Source: Tragulus kanchil (Eukaryota > Chordata > Mammalia > Artiodactyla > Tragulidae). From it: a stretch of 64,000 nucleotides of DNA. The stretch spans positions 91,051,001 through 91,115,000 of the forward strand of contig JAIOJX010000005.1 of the NCBI GenBank assembly GCA_022376925.1. The letters run 5' to 3'. Positions 12,209-22,080 of this stretch are shown piece after piece. The position numbers were made by a program, and so were the translations under genes. How positions within the stretch are numbered: the first letter of the stretch is position 1; each line of letters begins with the position of its first letter. Under the pieces are notes generated by a model. That model saw nothing but the letters and a program-made list of their open reading frames with translations. It was not told where the DNA came from and ran no database searches.

Positions 12209-13284
12209 TAAAAATTAATTTTTCAAGTGCTTCATGTACTCTGTACTTACAGATGAAGACTTGGGGTTGAATGCCTGTAATCATTTAATGCCCAGAGAGT
12301 TTCAGCTGCTCAACAGCAATCATTTTATGGCTCTTTGCTCCAAATCTTTGCTTTCTGTTCAGACATGGAATGAACATCCAGTTCCCTTCCTCCCTCCCCT
12401 CCTAAAGCACAAAGGTGAAGTTAAATTTGGAGGGAAGGAATGAGTTGATTTCTTCTGTCCCTTCTAGGCCAACCACACAACCATGACACCACTGGTAGAT
12501 TGCATTAAGCCTTCTATTTCTCTTAGAATGTTTAAACCATTTGGAGCTTATAGATTCCACTTCTTTGTTTTGTGAGAAAGGGCATTATAATTGTACTTTT
12601 TCTTCTAATTCCTCAGAGATCAGCAGCAGCAGTTCTCTGTGATCCCTACACTGTTCTTGGTCTGCTTGAAACTCATTTAGAACACCTAGGTCCTCATTTA
12701 CAACCTTCTGATTCGTTGGGGATTTCAATTCCCTATTAATTGTGTTAGTTTTACCTTTCCCAGTGTGACAGCAGTGCTTTCAGACAGAGCAGGTGGAAGT
12801 AAAGTAGAAGCTGAATGAACACATTTGTTTTTGTGGTTTCCTAGCAGTAAATCTTTGCCCCTAAAGCAGATTTAATACAGCTTGTATATTAACCTAAAAC
12901 AAAGCAAGCAACAACAAATTAAAAAATAAAAACATTACTACCAATTCTCCCTGCACCCCAATTTAAAAAGAATCATCATTAACTAATTAAAACGTTCAGT
13001 TCACTTTGACTCTTACCTGTTCTGATGTATTGGTTATAGCTCTTCATAAATCATCCCCCAAATAGACACTTTTTAGTTTTTCTATTCTACTGAAGAATAG
13101 TATACCATCTTTATTTTAAAACATTTTCAAGGTCTGCCACTGACCCATGTATTTTGAATGATGATTGGTAACTGAAGCTGCTGAATGATTAGGACTCTAT
13201 TATTGCAAGTGTGTGCTTTGAAATCTAAGACCTTATCTTCCCTGTTTTAAATACTCTCATGACCTTTATCAGGCAGAGCAACAT
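12206..13284. other. Unrecognised stretch (part in D5)
   Basis: No gene or repeat family recognised. It includes A-rich patches near 12895-12940 and ordinary single-copy composition. Confidence 0.45.
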
Positions 13285-14568
13285 CTTTGAACTTTGGTTT
13301 CTTCCTCTGTAAACAAGCTGTGAGGATTCAGTGAAATAGCACGTGTGAAAGTCCCACTCCATGCGTCAGACACAGGATAGGAAATCTGTGAAATATCATC
13401 TTTCTCCTCCTTTGGATAAACTGTGATTGAATTGAAGCAATCACTTAAAAATTATTTTATATGGGAGACATGGAATGAACATCCAGTTCCTTCCTCCCTC
13501 CTCCTAAAGCACAAAGGTGAAGTTAAATTTGGAGGGAAGGAATGAGTTGATTTCTTCTGTCCCTTCTAGGCCAACCACACAACCATGACACCACTGGTAG
13601 ATTGCATTAAGCCTTCTATTTCTCTTAGAATGTTTAAACCATTTGGAGCTTATAGATTCCACTTCTTTGTTTTGTGAGAAAGGGCATTATAATTGTACTT
13701 TTTCTTCTAATTCCTCAGAGATCAGCAGCAGCAGTTCTCTGTGATCCCTACACTGTTCTTGGTCTGCTTGAAACTCATTTAGAACACCTAGGTCCTCATT
13801 TACAACCTTCTGATTCGTTGGGGATTTCAATTCCCTATTAATTGTGTTAGTTTTACCTTTCCCAGTGTGACAGCAGTGCTTTCAGACAGAGCAGGTGGAA
13901 GTAAAGTAGAAGCTGAATGAACACATTTGTTTTTGTGGTTTCCTAGCAGTAAATCTTTGCCCCTAAAGCAGATTTAATACAGCTTGTATATTAACCTAAA
14001 ACAAAGCAAGCAACAACAAATTAAAAAATAAAAACATTACTACCAATTCTCCCTGCACCCCAATTTAAAAGAATCATCATTAACTAATTAAAACGTTCAG
14101 TTCACTTTGACTCTTACCTGTTCTGATGTATTGGTTATAGCTCTTCATAAATCATCCCCCAAATAGACACTTTTTAGTTTTTCTATTCTACTGAAGAATA
14201 GTATACCATCTTTATTTTAAAACATTTTCAAGGTCTGCCACTGACCCATGTATTTTGAATGATGATTGGTAACTGAAGCTGCTGAATGATTAGGACTCTA
14301 TTATTGCAAGTGTGTGCTTTGAAATCTAAGACCTTATCTTCCCTGTTTTAAATACTCTCATGACCTTTATCAGGCAGAGCAACATCTTTGAACTTTGGTT
14401 TCTTCCTCTGTAAACAAGCTGTGAGGATTCAGTGAAATAGCACGTGTGAAAGTCCCACTCCATGCGTCAGACACAGGATAGGAAATCTGTGAAATATCAT
14501 CTTTCTCCTCCTTTGGATAAACTGTGATTGAATTGAAGCAATCACTTAAAAATTATTTTATATGGGAG
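12361..14568 (+). repeat. Tandem duplication D5 (unit about 1.1 kb)
   Basis: Copy A is 12361-13465 and copy B 13466-14568. The junction reads 'tatgggag' followed by 'acatggaatg'; the shared junction bases are 'ag'. Copy B has small homopolymer losses just after its start ('gttccttcctccctcctcc' versus 'gttcccttcctccctcccc' in A). Its last about 90 bp overlaps D6, so 13374-13465, 14475-14568 and 15543-15636 are three copies. Confidence 0.94.
13285..13390 (+). repeat. MIR SINE fragment (second copy about 14387-14490)
   Basis: 'ctttgaactttggtttcttc', then 'ctctgtaaac', 'gctgtgaggattcagtgaaa' and 'agcacgtgtgaaagt' follow the MIR core order. Old and diverged. Confidence 0.5.
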
Positions 14569-14578
14569 TACAGTTGAT

Positions 14579-14653
14579 TGGAAAGTGAAAGCATTAGTTC
14601 CTCAGTTACGTACAACTCTTTGTGAGCCCATGTGCCAGAGAAGCCCAAAGCCA
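14579..14653 (-). repeat. BovA (BovB-tail) segment of a composite SINE
   Basis: Read on the - strand it is the BovA-type sequence derived from the BovB 3' end: on + it shows 'gtgaaagcattagttcctca' then 'acaactctttgtgagccca'. It directly follows, in - orientation, a tRNA-Ser-like head at 14654-14738, so the unit reads tRNA-Ser then BovA. Second copy at 15647-15721. Confidence 0.6.
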
Positions 14654-14738
14654 ACCACTTCCCACAGGATTCAAACCTGTGCAGGGAGACCCCATTGGAT
14701 TTCAGGTCCAACACCTTATCCATTCGGCCATCATTGCT
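14654..14738 (-). pseudogene. tRNA-Ser(TGA)-derived pseudogene/SINE head
   Basis: On the - strand it reads 'ggccgaatggataagg' (A-box and D-arm), an anticodon arm 'ttggacctgaaatccaa' whose loop places TGA at the anticodon, a long variable arm 'tggggtctccctgcac' typical of tRNA-Ser, and a T-arm/B-box 'acaggtttgaatcctgt'. The acceptor strands no longer pair well and the elbow bases are changed (C to T in the T-loop), so it is a decayed copy and not a functional gene. A BovA segment follows it. Second copy 15722-15806. Confidence 0.75.
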
Positions 14739-14748
14739 ATCAAGGGGC

Positions 14749-14874
14749 TTCCCTGGTGGCTCAGACGGTAAAGAATTTACCTACAATGCAGGAGATCTGG
14801 GTTCAATCCCTGGGTCAATCCCTAGAGAAGGGAATGGTGAACCACTCCAGTATTCTTGCCAGGAGATTTTTTTT
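14749..14874 (+). repeat. Bov-tA SINE (second copy 15817-15942)
   Basis: tRNA-Glu head 'ggcttccctggtggctcag' followed by 'aatgcaggagatctgggtt', then the BovA-type 'gaaccactccagtattcttg'. This is the ruminant Bov-tA layout. A small internal duplication of 'tcaatccctggg/tcaatccct' is visible. 3' truncated, ending at a T-rich run. Confidence 0.8.
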
Positions 14875-15438
14875 TCCGGATTTTTTTTTTTCCTATATAG
14901 GTATTTCAGAGTATTGAGTAGAGTTACCTCTTGTAGGTCCTTGTTGATCATTTTTATGTACAGTAGTGTATATATGTTAATCCCTATCTCCTAATTTATT
15001 CCTCCCCCAGCCATTTTCCTTTGATAACCATAGTTTGTTTTATAGATCTGTGAGTCTGTTTCTGTTTTCTACATAAATTCACTTTTTTTAGATTCAACAT
15101 GTAAGTGATATTGTATGATATTTGTCTTCCTCTGATGACTTACTTTGCTTGGTATGGTAATCTCTAGGTCCACCCATTTTGCTGCAGATGATATTATTTT
15201 ATTATTTTTAATGGCTGAGAAATATTGCATTGTGTGTGTATTACCACAACTTCTTTATCCATTTCTTTGTCAATGTGGGGGATTTAGGTTGTTTCTATGT
15301 CTTGACTATTGTAACTAGTGCTGCAGTGAACATTGGGTGCATGTGTCTTTTCAAATTGTGATTTTCTCCAGATATATGCCTAGGAGCAGGATTGCTGGAT
15401 CACATGGTAGCTCTCTTTTAATTAATTATTTATTTTTT

Positions 15439-15542
15439 GGCCACTTCTATTGGTCTTTCATTTATCCATTTTCATCCATCTTTGTTCTTTTGGCCCCCAT
15501 TTTTGGGGGGGCCTCCCATCACAGTGGCCCCTTTCCAGGCCA
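15439..15542 (-). repeat. Damaged copy of the 16507-16763 SINE
   Basis: Truncated version in D6 copy A, with about 90 bp missing and a corrupted C/T/G homopolymer. Interpreted as consensus error at an assembly segment end, not a second insertion. Confidence 0.75.
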
Positions 15543-16506
15543 AGGATAGGAAATCTGTGAAATATCATCTTTCTCCTCCTTTGGATAAACTGTGATTGAA
15601 TTGAAGCAATCACTTAAAAATTATTTTATATGGGAGTACAGTTGATTGGAAAGTGAAAGCATTAGTTCCTCAGTTACGTACAACTCTTTGTGAGCCCATG
15701 TGCCAGAGAAGCCCAAAGCCAACCACTTCCCACAGGATTCAAACCTGTGCAGGGAGACCCCATTGGATTTCAGGTCCAACACCTTATCCATTCGGCCATC
15801 ATTGCTATCAAGGGGCTTCCCTGGTGGCTCAGACGGTAAAGAATTTACCTACAATGCAGGAGATCTGGATTCAATCCCTGGGTCAATCCCTAGAGAAGGG
15901 AATGGTGAACCACTCCAGTATTCTTGCCAGGAGATTTTTTTTTCCGGATTTTTTTTTTTCCTATATAGGTATTTCAGAGTATTGAGTAGAGTTACCTCTT
16001 GTAGGTCCTTGTTGATCATTTTTATGTACAGTAGTGTATATATGTTAATCCCTATCTCCTAATTTATTCCTCCCCCAGCCATTTTCCTTTGATAACCATA
16101 GTTTGTTTTATAGATCTGTGAGTCTGTTTCTGTTTTCTACATAAATTCACTTTTTTTAGATTCAACATGTAAGTGATATTGTATGATATTTGTCTTCCTC
16201 TGATGACTTACTTTGCTTGGTATGGTAATCTCTAGGTCCACCCATTTTGCTGCAGATGATATTATTTTATTATTTTTAATGGCTGAGAAATATTGCATTG
16301 TGTGTGTATTACCACAACTTCTTTATCCATTTCTTTGTCAATGTGGGGGATTTAGGTTGTTTCTATGTCTTGACTATTGTAACTAGTGCTGCAGTGAACA
16401 TTGGGTGCATGTGTCTTTTCAAATTGTGATTTTCTCCAGATATATGCCTAGGAGCAGGATTGCTGGATCACATGGTAGCTCTCTTTTAATTAATTATTTA
16501 TTTTTT

Positions 16507-16763
16507 GGCCACTTCTATTGGTCTTTCATTTATCCATTTTCATCCATCTTTGTTCTTTGGCCCATGTGTGCCTCCCATCACAGTGGCCTCTGTTGTCGCA
16601 GGGCACGGGCTCCGGGCACATGTGCTCCAGAGCTTCAGCTGGGTAGTTGGACACATCGGTCCAGCTGCTCCACCACATGTGGGATCTTCCCAGGCCAAGG
16701 ATAGAACCAACGCCCTTTGCCCTGCAAGGCGGTGTCTTTACCCACTGGACCACCAGAGAAGCC
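16507..16763 (-). repeat. CHR-2-like SINE inserted in L1
   Basis: In - orientation: head 'ggcttctctggtggtccag', tRNA-like promoter region, and tail read on + as 'ggccacttctattggtc'. Flanked by an imperfect duplication ('ctctcttttaa' at 16479-16489; 'ctctacttttaa' at the right edge), consistent with target-primed insertion into the L1 at 14885-16993. Belongs to the subtype ending 'caatagaagtggcc'. Confidence 0.82.
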
Positions 16764-17020
16764 CTCTACTTTTAACTTTTTAAAGAAACTTGATACTCTT
16801 TACCACTGTGGCTGCACCAATTTACATTCCCACCTACAGTGTAGGAGGCTTTCCTCTTCTCTACTCCCTCTCCAGTATTTATTGTTTGTAGAGTTTTTAA
16901 TGATGACCATTCTAACTGGTGTGAAGTGATACCTCATTGTACTTCTGATTTGCCTTTCCCTAATAATTAGCAACACTGAGCATTTTTTCATGTGGAAGCA
17001 ACCAATTTTTTTTTAATTTT

Positions 17021-17278
17021 GGCCTCTTTTATTGGTTTTTTATTGATTTATTTTCATCCATCTTTATTATTTGGCCTGTGTGGGCCTCCCATTGCAGTGG
17101 CCTCTCTTGTTGCAGAGTACTGGCTTTGGGCTCATGGGCTCTAGAGCACTGGTGCCTAACTAGACACACTGGTTCAGCTGCTCCATGGCATATCAGATCT
17201 TCCTGGGCCAGGGATCGAACCTGTGCCCCTTGCACTGCAAGGTGAACTCTTTACCCACTGGACCGCCAGGGAAGCGCT
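17021..17278 (-). repeat. CHR-2-like SINE, second subtype (copy 18122-18379)
   Basis: Body tail reads on + 'ggcctcttttattggttttt'; promoter end reads 'ggaccgccagggaagcgc'. 'caattttt' flanks both sides (17003-17010; 17279-17286), consistent with insertion into the T-rich end of the adjacent L1. Differs from the 'caatagaagtggcc' subtype in its tail but shares the same body. Confidence 0.8.
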
Positions 17279-17818
17279 CAATTTTTAAAAAATATTTTTT
17301 TTTATTTAACTTTGTATTTTTACAGAGTTTTGTTGTTTACAGCTATCTATAATCCCAGATTAGTCATATATATATCCCTGGCACCCTCCCTCCTCCACCC
17401 CCATCCCAGTTTCCCCCATCTCACCCCCTCATGCCGTTGCACAGTGCCCCTGCAGGATCCCCTATTCCCACAGCACGATGACAATAGCTATGTTTTTCAC
17501 ACATGATAGAATAGGTTTCCATGTTGCTCCTATATGCCTCCCACCTACTGTCATTCCCCACAATGTCCATATGTCTGTTCTCTATGTCTGTTTTTCCATC
17601 ACTTCACTGCGTGTGTTATCATTACCGTTTTACTAGATTCCATATATATGAGTTAGTATACTGTAGTTGTCTTTCTCTTTTTGATTTACTTCACTTGTAA
17701 AATAGGTTCTATTAGGACTGATTCTTCTGCATGTCTTTTTTACAGCTAAGAAGTACTCCATTGTATATATATACCAGAGCTTCTTTATCCATTCATCCGT
17801 CAATGGACATCTAGGTTG
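17279..17818 (-). repeat. 5'-truncated L1 3' end (copy 18380-18932)
   Basis: Antisense L1 3' UTR: 'cagagttttgttgtttacag', 'tcatatatatatccctggc', 'aagaagtactccattgtat' and 'tcaatggacatctaggttg'. A 16-bp target-site duplication brackets the L1 plus the SINE at its 3' side: 'ggaagcaaccaatttt' (16994-17009) and 'ggaagcaatcaatttt' (17819-17834), 15 of 16 matching. Severely truncated, non-coding. Confidence 0.82.
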
Positions 17819-17869
17819 GGAAGCAATCAATTTTGATGCATTATGGAAAGTTAAATTCTTACAGATCTT

Positions 17870-18078
17870 GGGCTTCCCTGGTGGTCCAGTGGGTAAGGAC
17901 ACCGCCTTGCAGTGCAAGGGGCGCCGATTTGATCCCTGGCCTGGGAAGATCCCATGTGCCATAAAGCTGCTGGACCAATTGTGTCCAATTACTGAGCCCA
18001 AACTCTGGAGCTCATGCGCCCAGAGCCGGTGCTCTAAGACGAGAGAGGCCACTGTGATGGGAGGACCACACAGGCCAA
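17870..18078 (+). repeat. CHR-2-like SINE cut by D7 junction
   Basis: Partial copy of the SINE whose complete version is 18984-19259. It stops at the D7 junction after 'ggccaaa' and not at a natural tail. Confidence 0.85.
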
Positions 18079-18983
18079 ACTGAGCATTTCAAGTGGAAGC
18101 AACCAATTTTTTTTTAATTTTGGCCTCTTTTATTGGTTTTTTATTGATTTATTTTCATCCATCTTTATTATTTGGCCTGTGTGGGCCTCCCATTGCAGTG
18201 GCCTCTCTTGTTGCAGAGTACTGGCTTTGGGCTCATGGGCTCTAGAGCACTGGTGCCTAACTAGACACACTGGTTCAGCTGCTCCATGGCATATCAGATC
18301 TTCCTGGGCCAGGGATCGAACCTGTGCCCCTTGCACTGCAAGGTGAACTCTTTACCCACTGGACCGCCAGGGAAGCGCTCAATTTTTAAAAAATATTTTT
18401 TTTTATTTAACTTTGTATTTTTACAGAGTTTTGTTGTTTACAGCTATCTATAATCCCAGATTAGTCATATATATATCCCTGGCACCCTCCCTCCTCCACC
18501 CCCATCCCAGTTTCCCCCATCTCACCCCCTCATGCCGTTGCACAGTGCCCCTGCAGGATCCCCTATTCCCACAGCACGATGACAATAGCTATGTTTTTCA
18601 CACATGATAGGTTTCACACATGGATAGGTTTCCATGTTGCTCCCTCTATGCCTCCCACCTACTGTCATTCCCCACAATGTCCATATGTCTGTTCTCTATG
18701 TCTGTTTTTCCATCACTTCACTGCGTGTGTTATCATTACCGTTTTACTAGATTCCATATATATGAGTTAGTATACTGTAGTTGTCTTTCTCTTTTTGATT
18801 TACTTCACTTGTAAAATAGGTTCTATTAGGACTGATTCTTCTGCATGTCTTTTTTACAGCTAAGAAGTACTCCATTGTATATATATACCAGAGCTTCTTT
18901 ATCCATTCATCCGTCAATGGACATCTAGGTTGGGAAGCAATCAATTTTGATGCATTATGGAAAGTTAAATTCTTACAGATCTT

Positions 18984-19259
18984 GGGCTTCCCTGGTGGTC
19001 CAGTGGGTAAGGACACCGCCTTGCAGTGCAAGGGGCGCCGATTTGATCCCTGGCCTGGGAAGATCCCATGTGCCATAAAGCTGCTGGACCAATTGTGTCC
19101 AATTACTGAGCCCAAACTCTGGAGCTCATGCGCCCAGAGCCGGTGCTCTAAGACGAGAGAGGCCACTGTGATGGGAGGACCACACAGGCCAAAGAACAAA
19201 GATAAATAGATGAAAGATCAATAGAAGTGGCCAAAAATAAATAAATTAATTAATTTTAA
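18984..19259 (+). repeat. CHR-2-like SINE with A-rich tail
   Basis: Head 'ggcttccctggtggtccag', body, tail 'caatagaagtggcc', then an A-rich run 'aaaaataaataaattaatta'. Target-site duplication core 'aaattcttacag' at 18967-18978 and 19260-19271. The right TSD copy overlaps the TSD of the L1 that begins at 19273, so two insertions used nearly the same site. Confidence 0.87.
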
Positions 19260-19810
19260 AAATTCTTACAGGTATTTTTTTTTCCTTTTTCTTATTTATT
19301 TTATTTTATTTAAATTCTTGCAGAGTTTTGTTGTTCACAGACATGCGTGTTCCCAGATCAGTCATATGCATATCCCTAGTCCCCTCCCCTCTCCTAGCAC
19401 CCCCTCATCCCACCCCTCCAGGCTGTGGCACAGCACCCCTGCAGGAACTCCTATTCCCACAGCGCAGTGACAATAACTACCTTTTCCACATATGATAGTA
19501 TAGATTTCCATGTTACTCCCTCTATGCTTCCCACCCACTATTCATTCCCCACAATGTCCATATGTCTATTCTCTGTTTTTCCATGGGTTCACTGTGTGTG
19601 TTATCATTATCCTTTATTAGATTCCCATGTATGTGTTAGTATACTGTACTCTTCTTTCTCTTTTTGACTTACTTCACTTTTTATGATAGGTTCTAGATCC
19701 AACCACCTCATCAGGACTGATTCTTCTGCATTTCTTTTTACAGCTGAGAAGTATTCCATTGTATACATGTACCAGAGCTTCTGTATCCATTCATTCATTG
19801 TGGACATCTA

Positions 19811-22080
19811 GGTTGCTTCCATGTTCTAGCTATTGTATGGAGAGCTGCAATGAACATTGGGGTACAGGTGCTTCTTTCAGTTTTGATTCCATCAGGGTAT
19901 AAACCTAAGAGTGGGATTGCTGGGTCGTATGGTGCTTCTATTTTTAGTTTTTTAAGGAATATCCATACTGTCTTCCATAGAGGCTGTATCAATTGACATT
20001 CCCACCAGCAATGCAAGAGGGTTCCCTTTTCTCTGCACCCTCTCCAGTGTTTATTGTCTGCAGATTTGTGGATGATGGCCATTCTGACGGGTATGAGGGG
20101 ATATCTCATTGTAGTTTTGATTTGCATTTCTCTAATTATAAGCAAGGCTGAGCATAGTTACATGTGCTTTTGGGCCATCTGTATGTCCTCTTTGGTGAGA
20201 TGTCTCTTTAGGTTTTTTTCCCATTTTTTGACTGGGTTGTTTACTGTTCTGGTGCTGAGTTGTCTGAGTTGCTTGTAGATTTTGGAGGTTAATTCCTTGT
20301 CTTTTATTTCATTTGCTATGATTTTCTCCCATTCTGTGGGCTGTCTGTTCACCTTTTTTGTAATTTCTTTTGCTCTACAAAAGCTTTTAAGTTTCATTAG
20401 GTCCCACATGTTCATTTTTGTTTTTAGTTCTGCTATTCTAGTAGGTGGATCAGAGAAGATCTTGCTTTGATTTATGTCTTTGAGTGTTTTACCTATATTC
20501 TCCTCTAAGAGTTTTAGGCTTTCTGGTCTTACATTTAGGTCTTTAATCCATTTTGAGTTGATCTTTGTGTATGGTGTCAGAGAATGTTCCAACTTCATTT
20601 TTTTGCATGTAGCAGTCCAGTTTTCCCAGCACCACTTGTTGAAGAGGCTGTCTTTGTCCCATTTTATAGTTTCACCTCCTTTGTCAAAAATAAGGTATCC
20701 ATAGGTGCATGGGCCTATCTCTGGGTTATCTATCTTGTTCCATTGGTCAATATTTCTGTGTTTGCACCAGTACCATACTGTCTTGATGACTGTTACTTTG
20801 TGGTATAGTCTGAAGTTAGGAGGCTGGTCCTTCCAGCTCCTTTTCTTTCTAAGGATTGCGTTGGCTGTTCAGAGTTTTTGTGTTTCCATATGAAGTGTGT
20901 TGTTCTTTGGTCTAGTTCTGTGAAGAATGTCTTTTTTAAAAGTTACTTTGTGTGGTTGCTTCCATGTTCTAGCTATTGTATGGAGAGCTGCAATGAACAT
21001 TGGGGTACAGGTGCTTCTTTCAGTTTTGATTCCATCAGGGTATAAACCTAAGAGTGGGATTGCTGGGTCGTATGGTGCTTCTATTTTTAGTTTTTTAAGG
21101 AATATCCATACTGTCTTCCATAGAGGCTGTATCAATTGACATTCCCACCAGCAATGCAAGAGGGTTCCCTTTTCTCTGCACCCTCTCCAGTGTTTATTGT
21201 CTGCAGATTTGTGGATGATGGCCATTCTGACGGGTATGAGGGGATATCTCATTGTAGTTTTGATTTGCATTTCTCTAATTATAAGCAAGGCTGAGCATAG
21301 TTACATGTGCTTTTGGGCCATCTGTATGTCCTCTTTGGTGAGATGTCTCTTTAGATCTTTTTGCCATTTTTTGATTGGGTTGTTCATTTTTTCAGTGCTG
21401 AGTTGTCTGAGTTGCTTGTAGATTTTGGAGATGAATTCTTTGTCTGTTATTTCATTTGCTATGATTTTCTCCCATTCTGCGGGCTGTCTGTTCACCTTTT
21501 TTTTGTAATTTCTTTTGCTGTACAAAAGCTTTAAAGTTTCATTAGGTCCCACATGTTTGTTTTTGTCTTTAGTTCTGCTATTCTAGTAGGTGGATCAGAG
21601 AAGATCTTGCTTTGATTTATGTCTTTGAGTGTTTTACCTATATTCTCCTCTAAGAGTTTTAGGCTTTCTGGTCTTACATTTAGGTCTTTAATCCATTTTG
21701 AGTTGATCTTTGTGTATGGTGTCAGAGAATGTTCCAACTTCATTTTTTTGCATGTAGCAGTCCAGTTTTCCCAGCACCACTTGTTGAAGAGGCTGTCTTT
21801 GTCCCATTTTATAGTTTCACCTCCTTTGTCAAAAATAAGGTATCCATAGGTGCATGGGCCTATCTCTGGGTTATCTATCTTGTTCCATTGGTCAATATTT
21901 CTGTGTTTGCACCAGTACCATACTGTCTTGATGACTGTTACTTTGTGGTATAGTCTGAAGTTAGGGAGGCTGGTCCTTCCAGCTCCGTTTTTCTTTCTAA
22001 GGATTGCGTTGGCTGTTCAGAGTTTTTTGTGTTTCCATATGAAGTGTGTTGTTCTTTGGTCTAGTTCTGTGAAGAATGTC
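19811..22080 (+). repeat. Tandem duplication D8 within the L1 (unit 1143 bp)
   Basis: Copy A is 19811-20931, filler 'ttttttaaaagttactttgtgt' is 20932-20953, and copy B is 20954-22080. Unlike the other pairs, a block of about 220 bp (20212-20435 versus 21354-21578) differs at roughly 20 positions while flanking sequence is nearly identical. This suggests that reads from another L1 copy contaminated one consensus. Confidence 0.92.

Larger units (their letters stand above)
14475..16703 (+). repeat. Tandem duplication D6 (copy A has a damaged end)
   Basis: Copy A is 14475-15542 and copy B 15543-16703. They are nearly identical until the CHR-2-like SINE. Copy A there has a homopolymer mess ('cccccatttttggggggg' near 15495-15512) and lacks roughly 90 bp of the SINE, then jumps from 'ccaaggata' to the unit start. 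Junction microhomology is 'aggatag'. Copy B has the intact SINE. This asymmetric damage at a segment end is strong evidence for an assembly cause. Confidence 0.95.
14885..16993 (-). repeat. Artiodactyl L1, 3' end, split by SINE and by D6
   Basis: Antisense L1 3' UTR and C-terminal ORF2 sequence: 'ttgataaccatagtttgtt', 'gcagtgaacattgggtgcat' and 'gcaggattgctggatcaca', resuming after the SINE with 'caatttacattcccacc' and 'gatgaccattctaactggtg'. The real element is 14885-15422 (repeated 15953-16490) plus 16764-16993, interrupted by the CHR-2-like SINE at 16507-16763. 5' truncated; ORF2 is not intact. Confidence 0.8.
16975..19193 (+). repeat. Tandem duplication D7 (unit about 1104-1114 bp)
   Basis: Copy A is 16975-18078 and copy B 18079-19193. 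Copy B begins with a damaged 'actgagcatttcaagtggaa' versus 'actgagcattttttcatgtggaa' in A. There is also a small local re-duplication in B ('gataggtttcacacatggat', 18606-18625). The unit contains an antisense CHR-2-like SINE, an L1 3' end, and the start of a + strand CHR-2-like SINE that is complete only in copy B. Confidence 0.93.

Noticed and set aside
14654..14738. Functional tRNA-Ser gene
   Set aside because: Acceptor stem does not pair, the T-loop is changed, and it is fused to BovA; better read as a SINE head or pseudogene.
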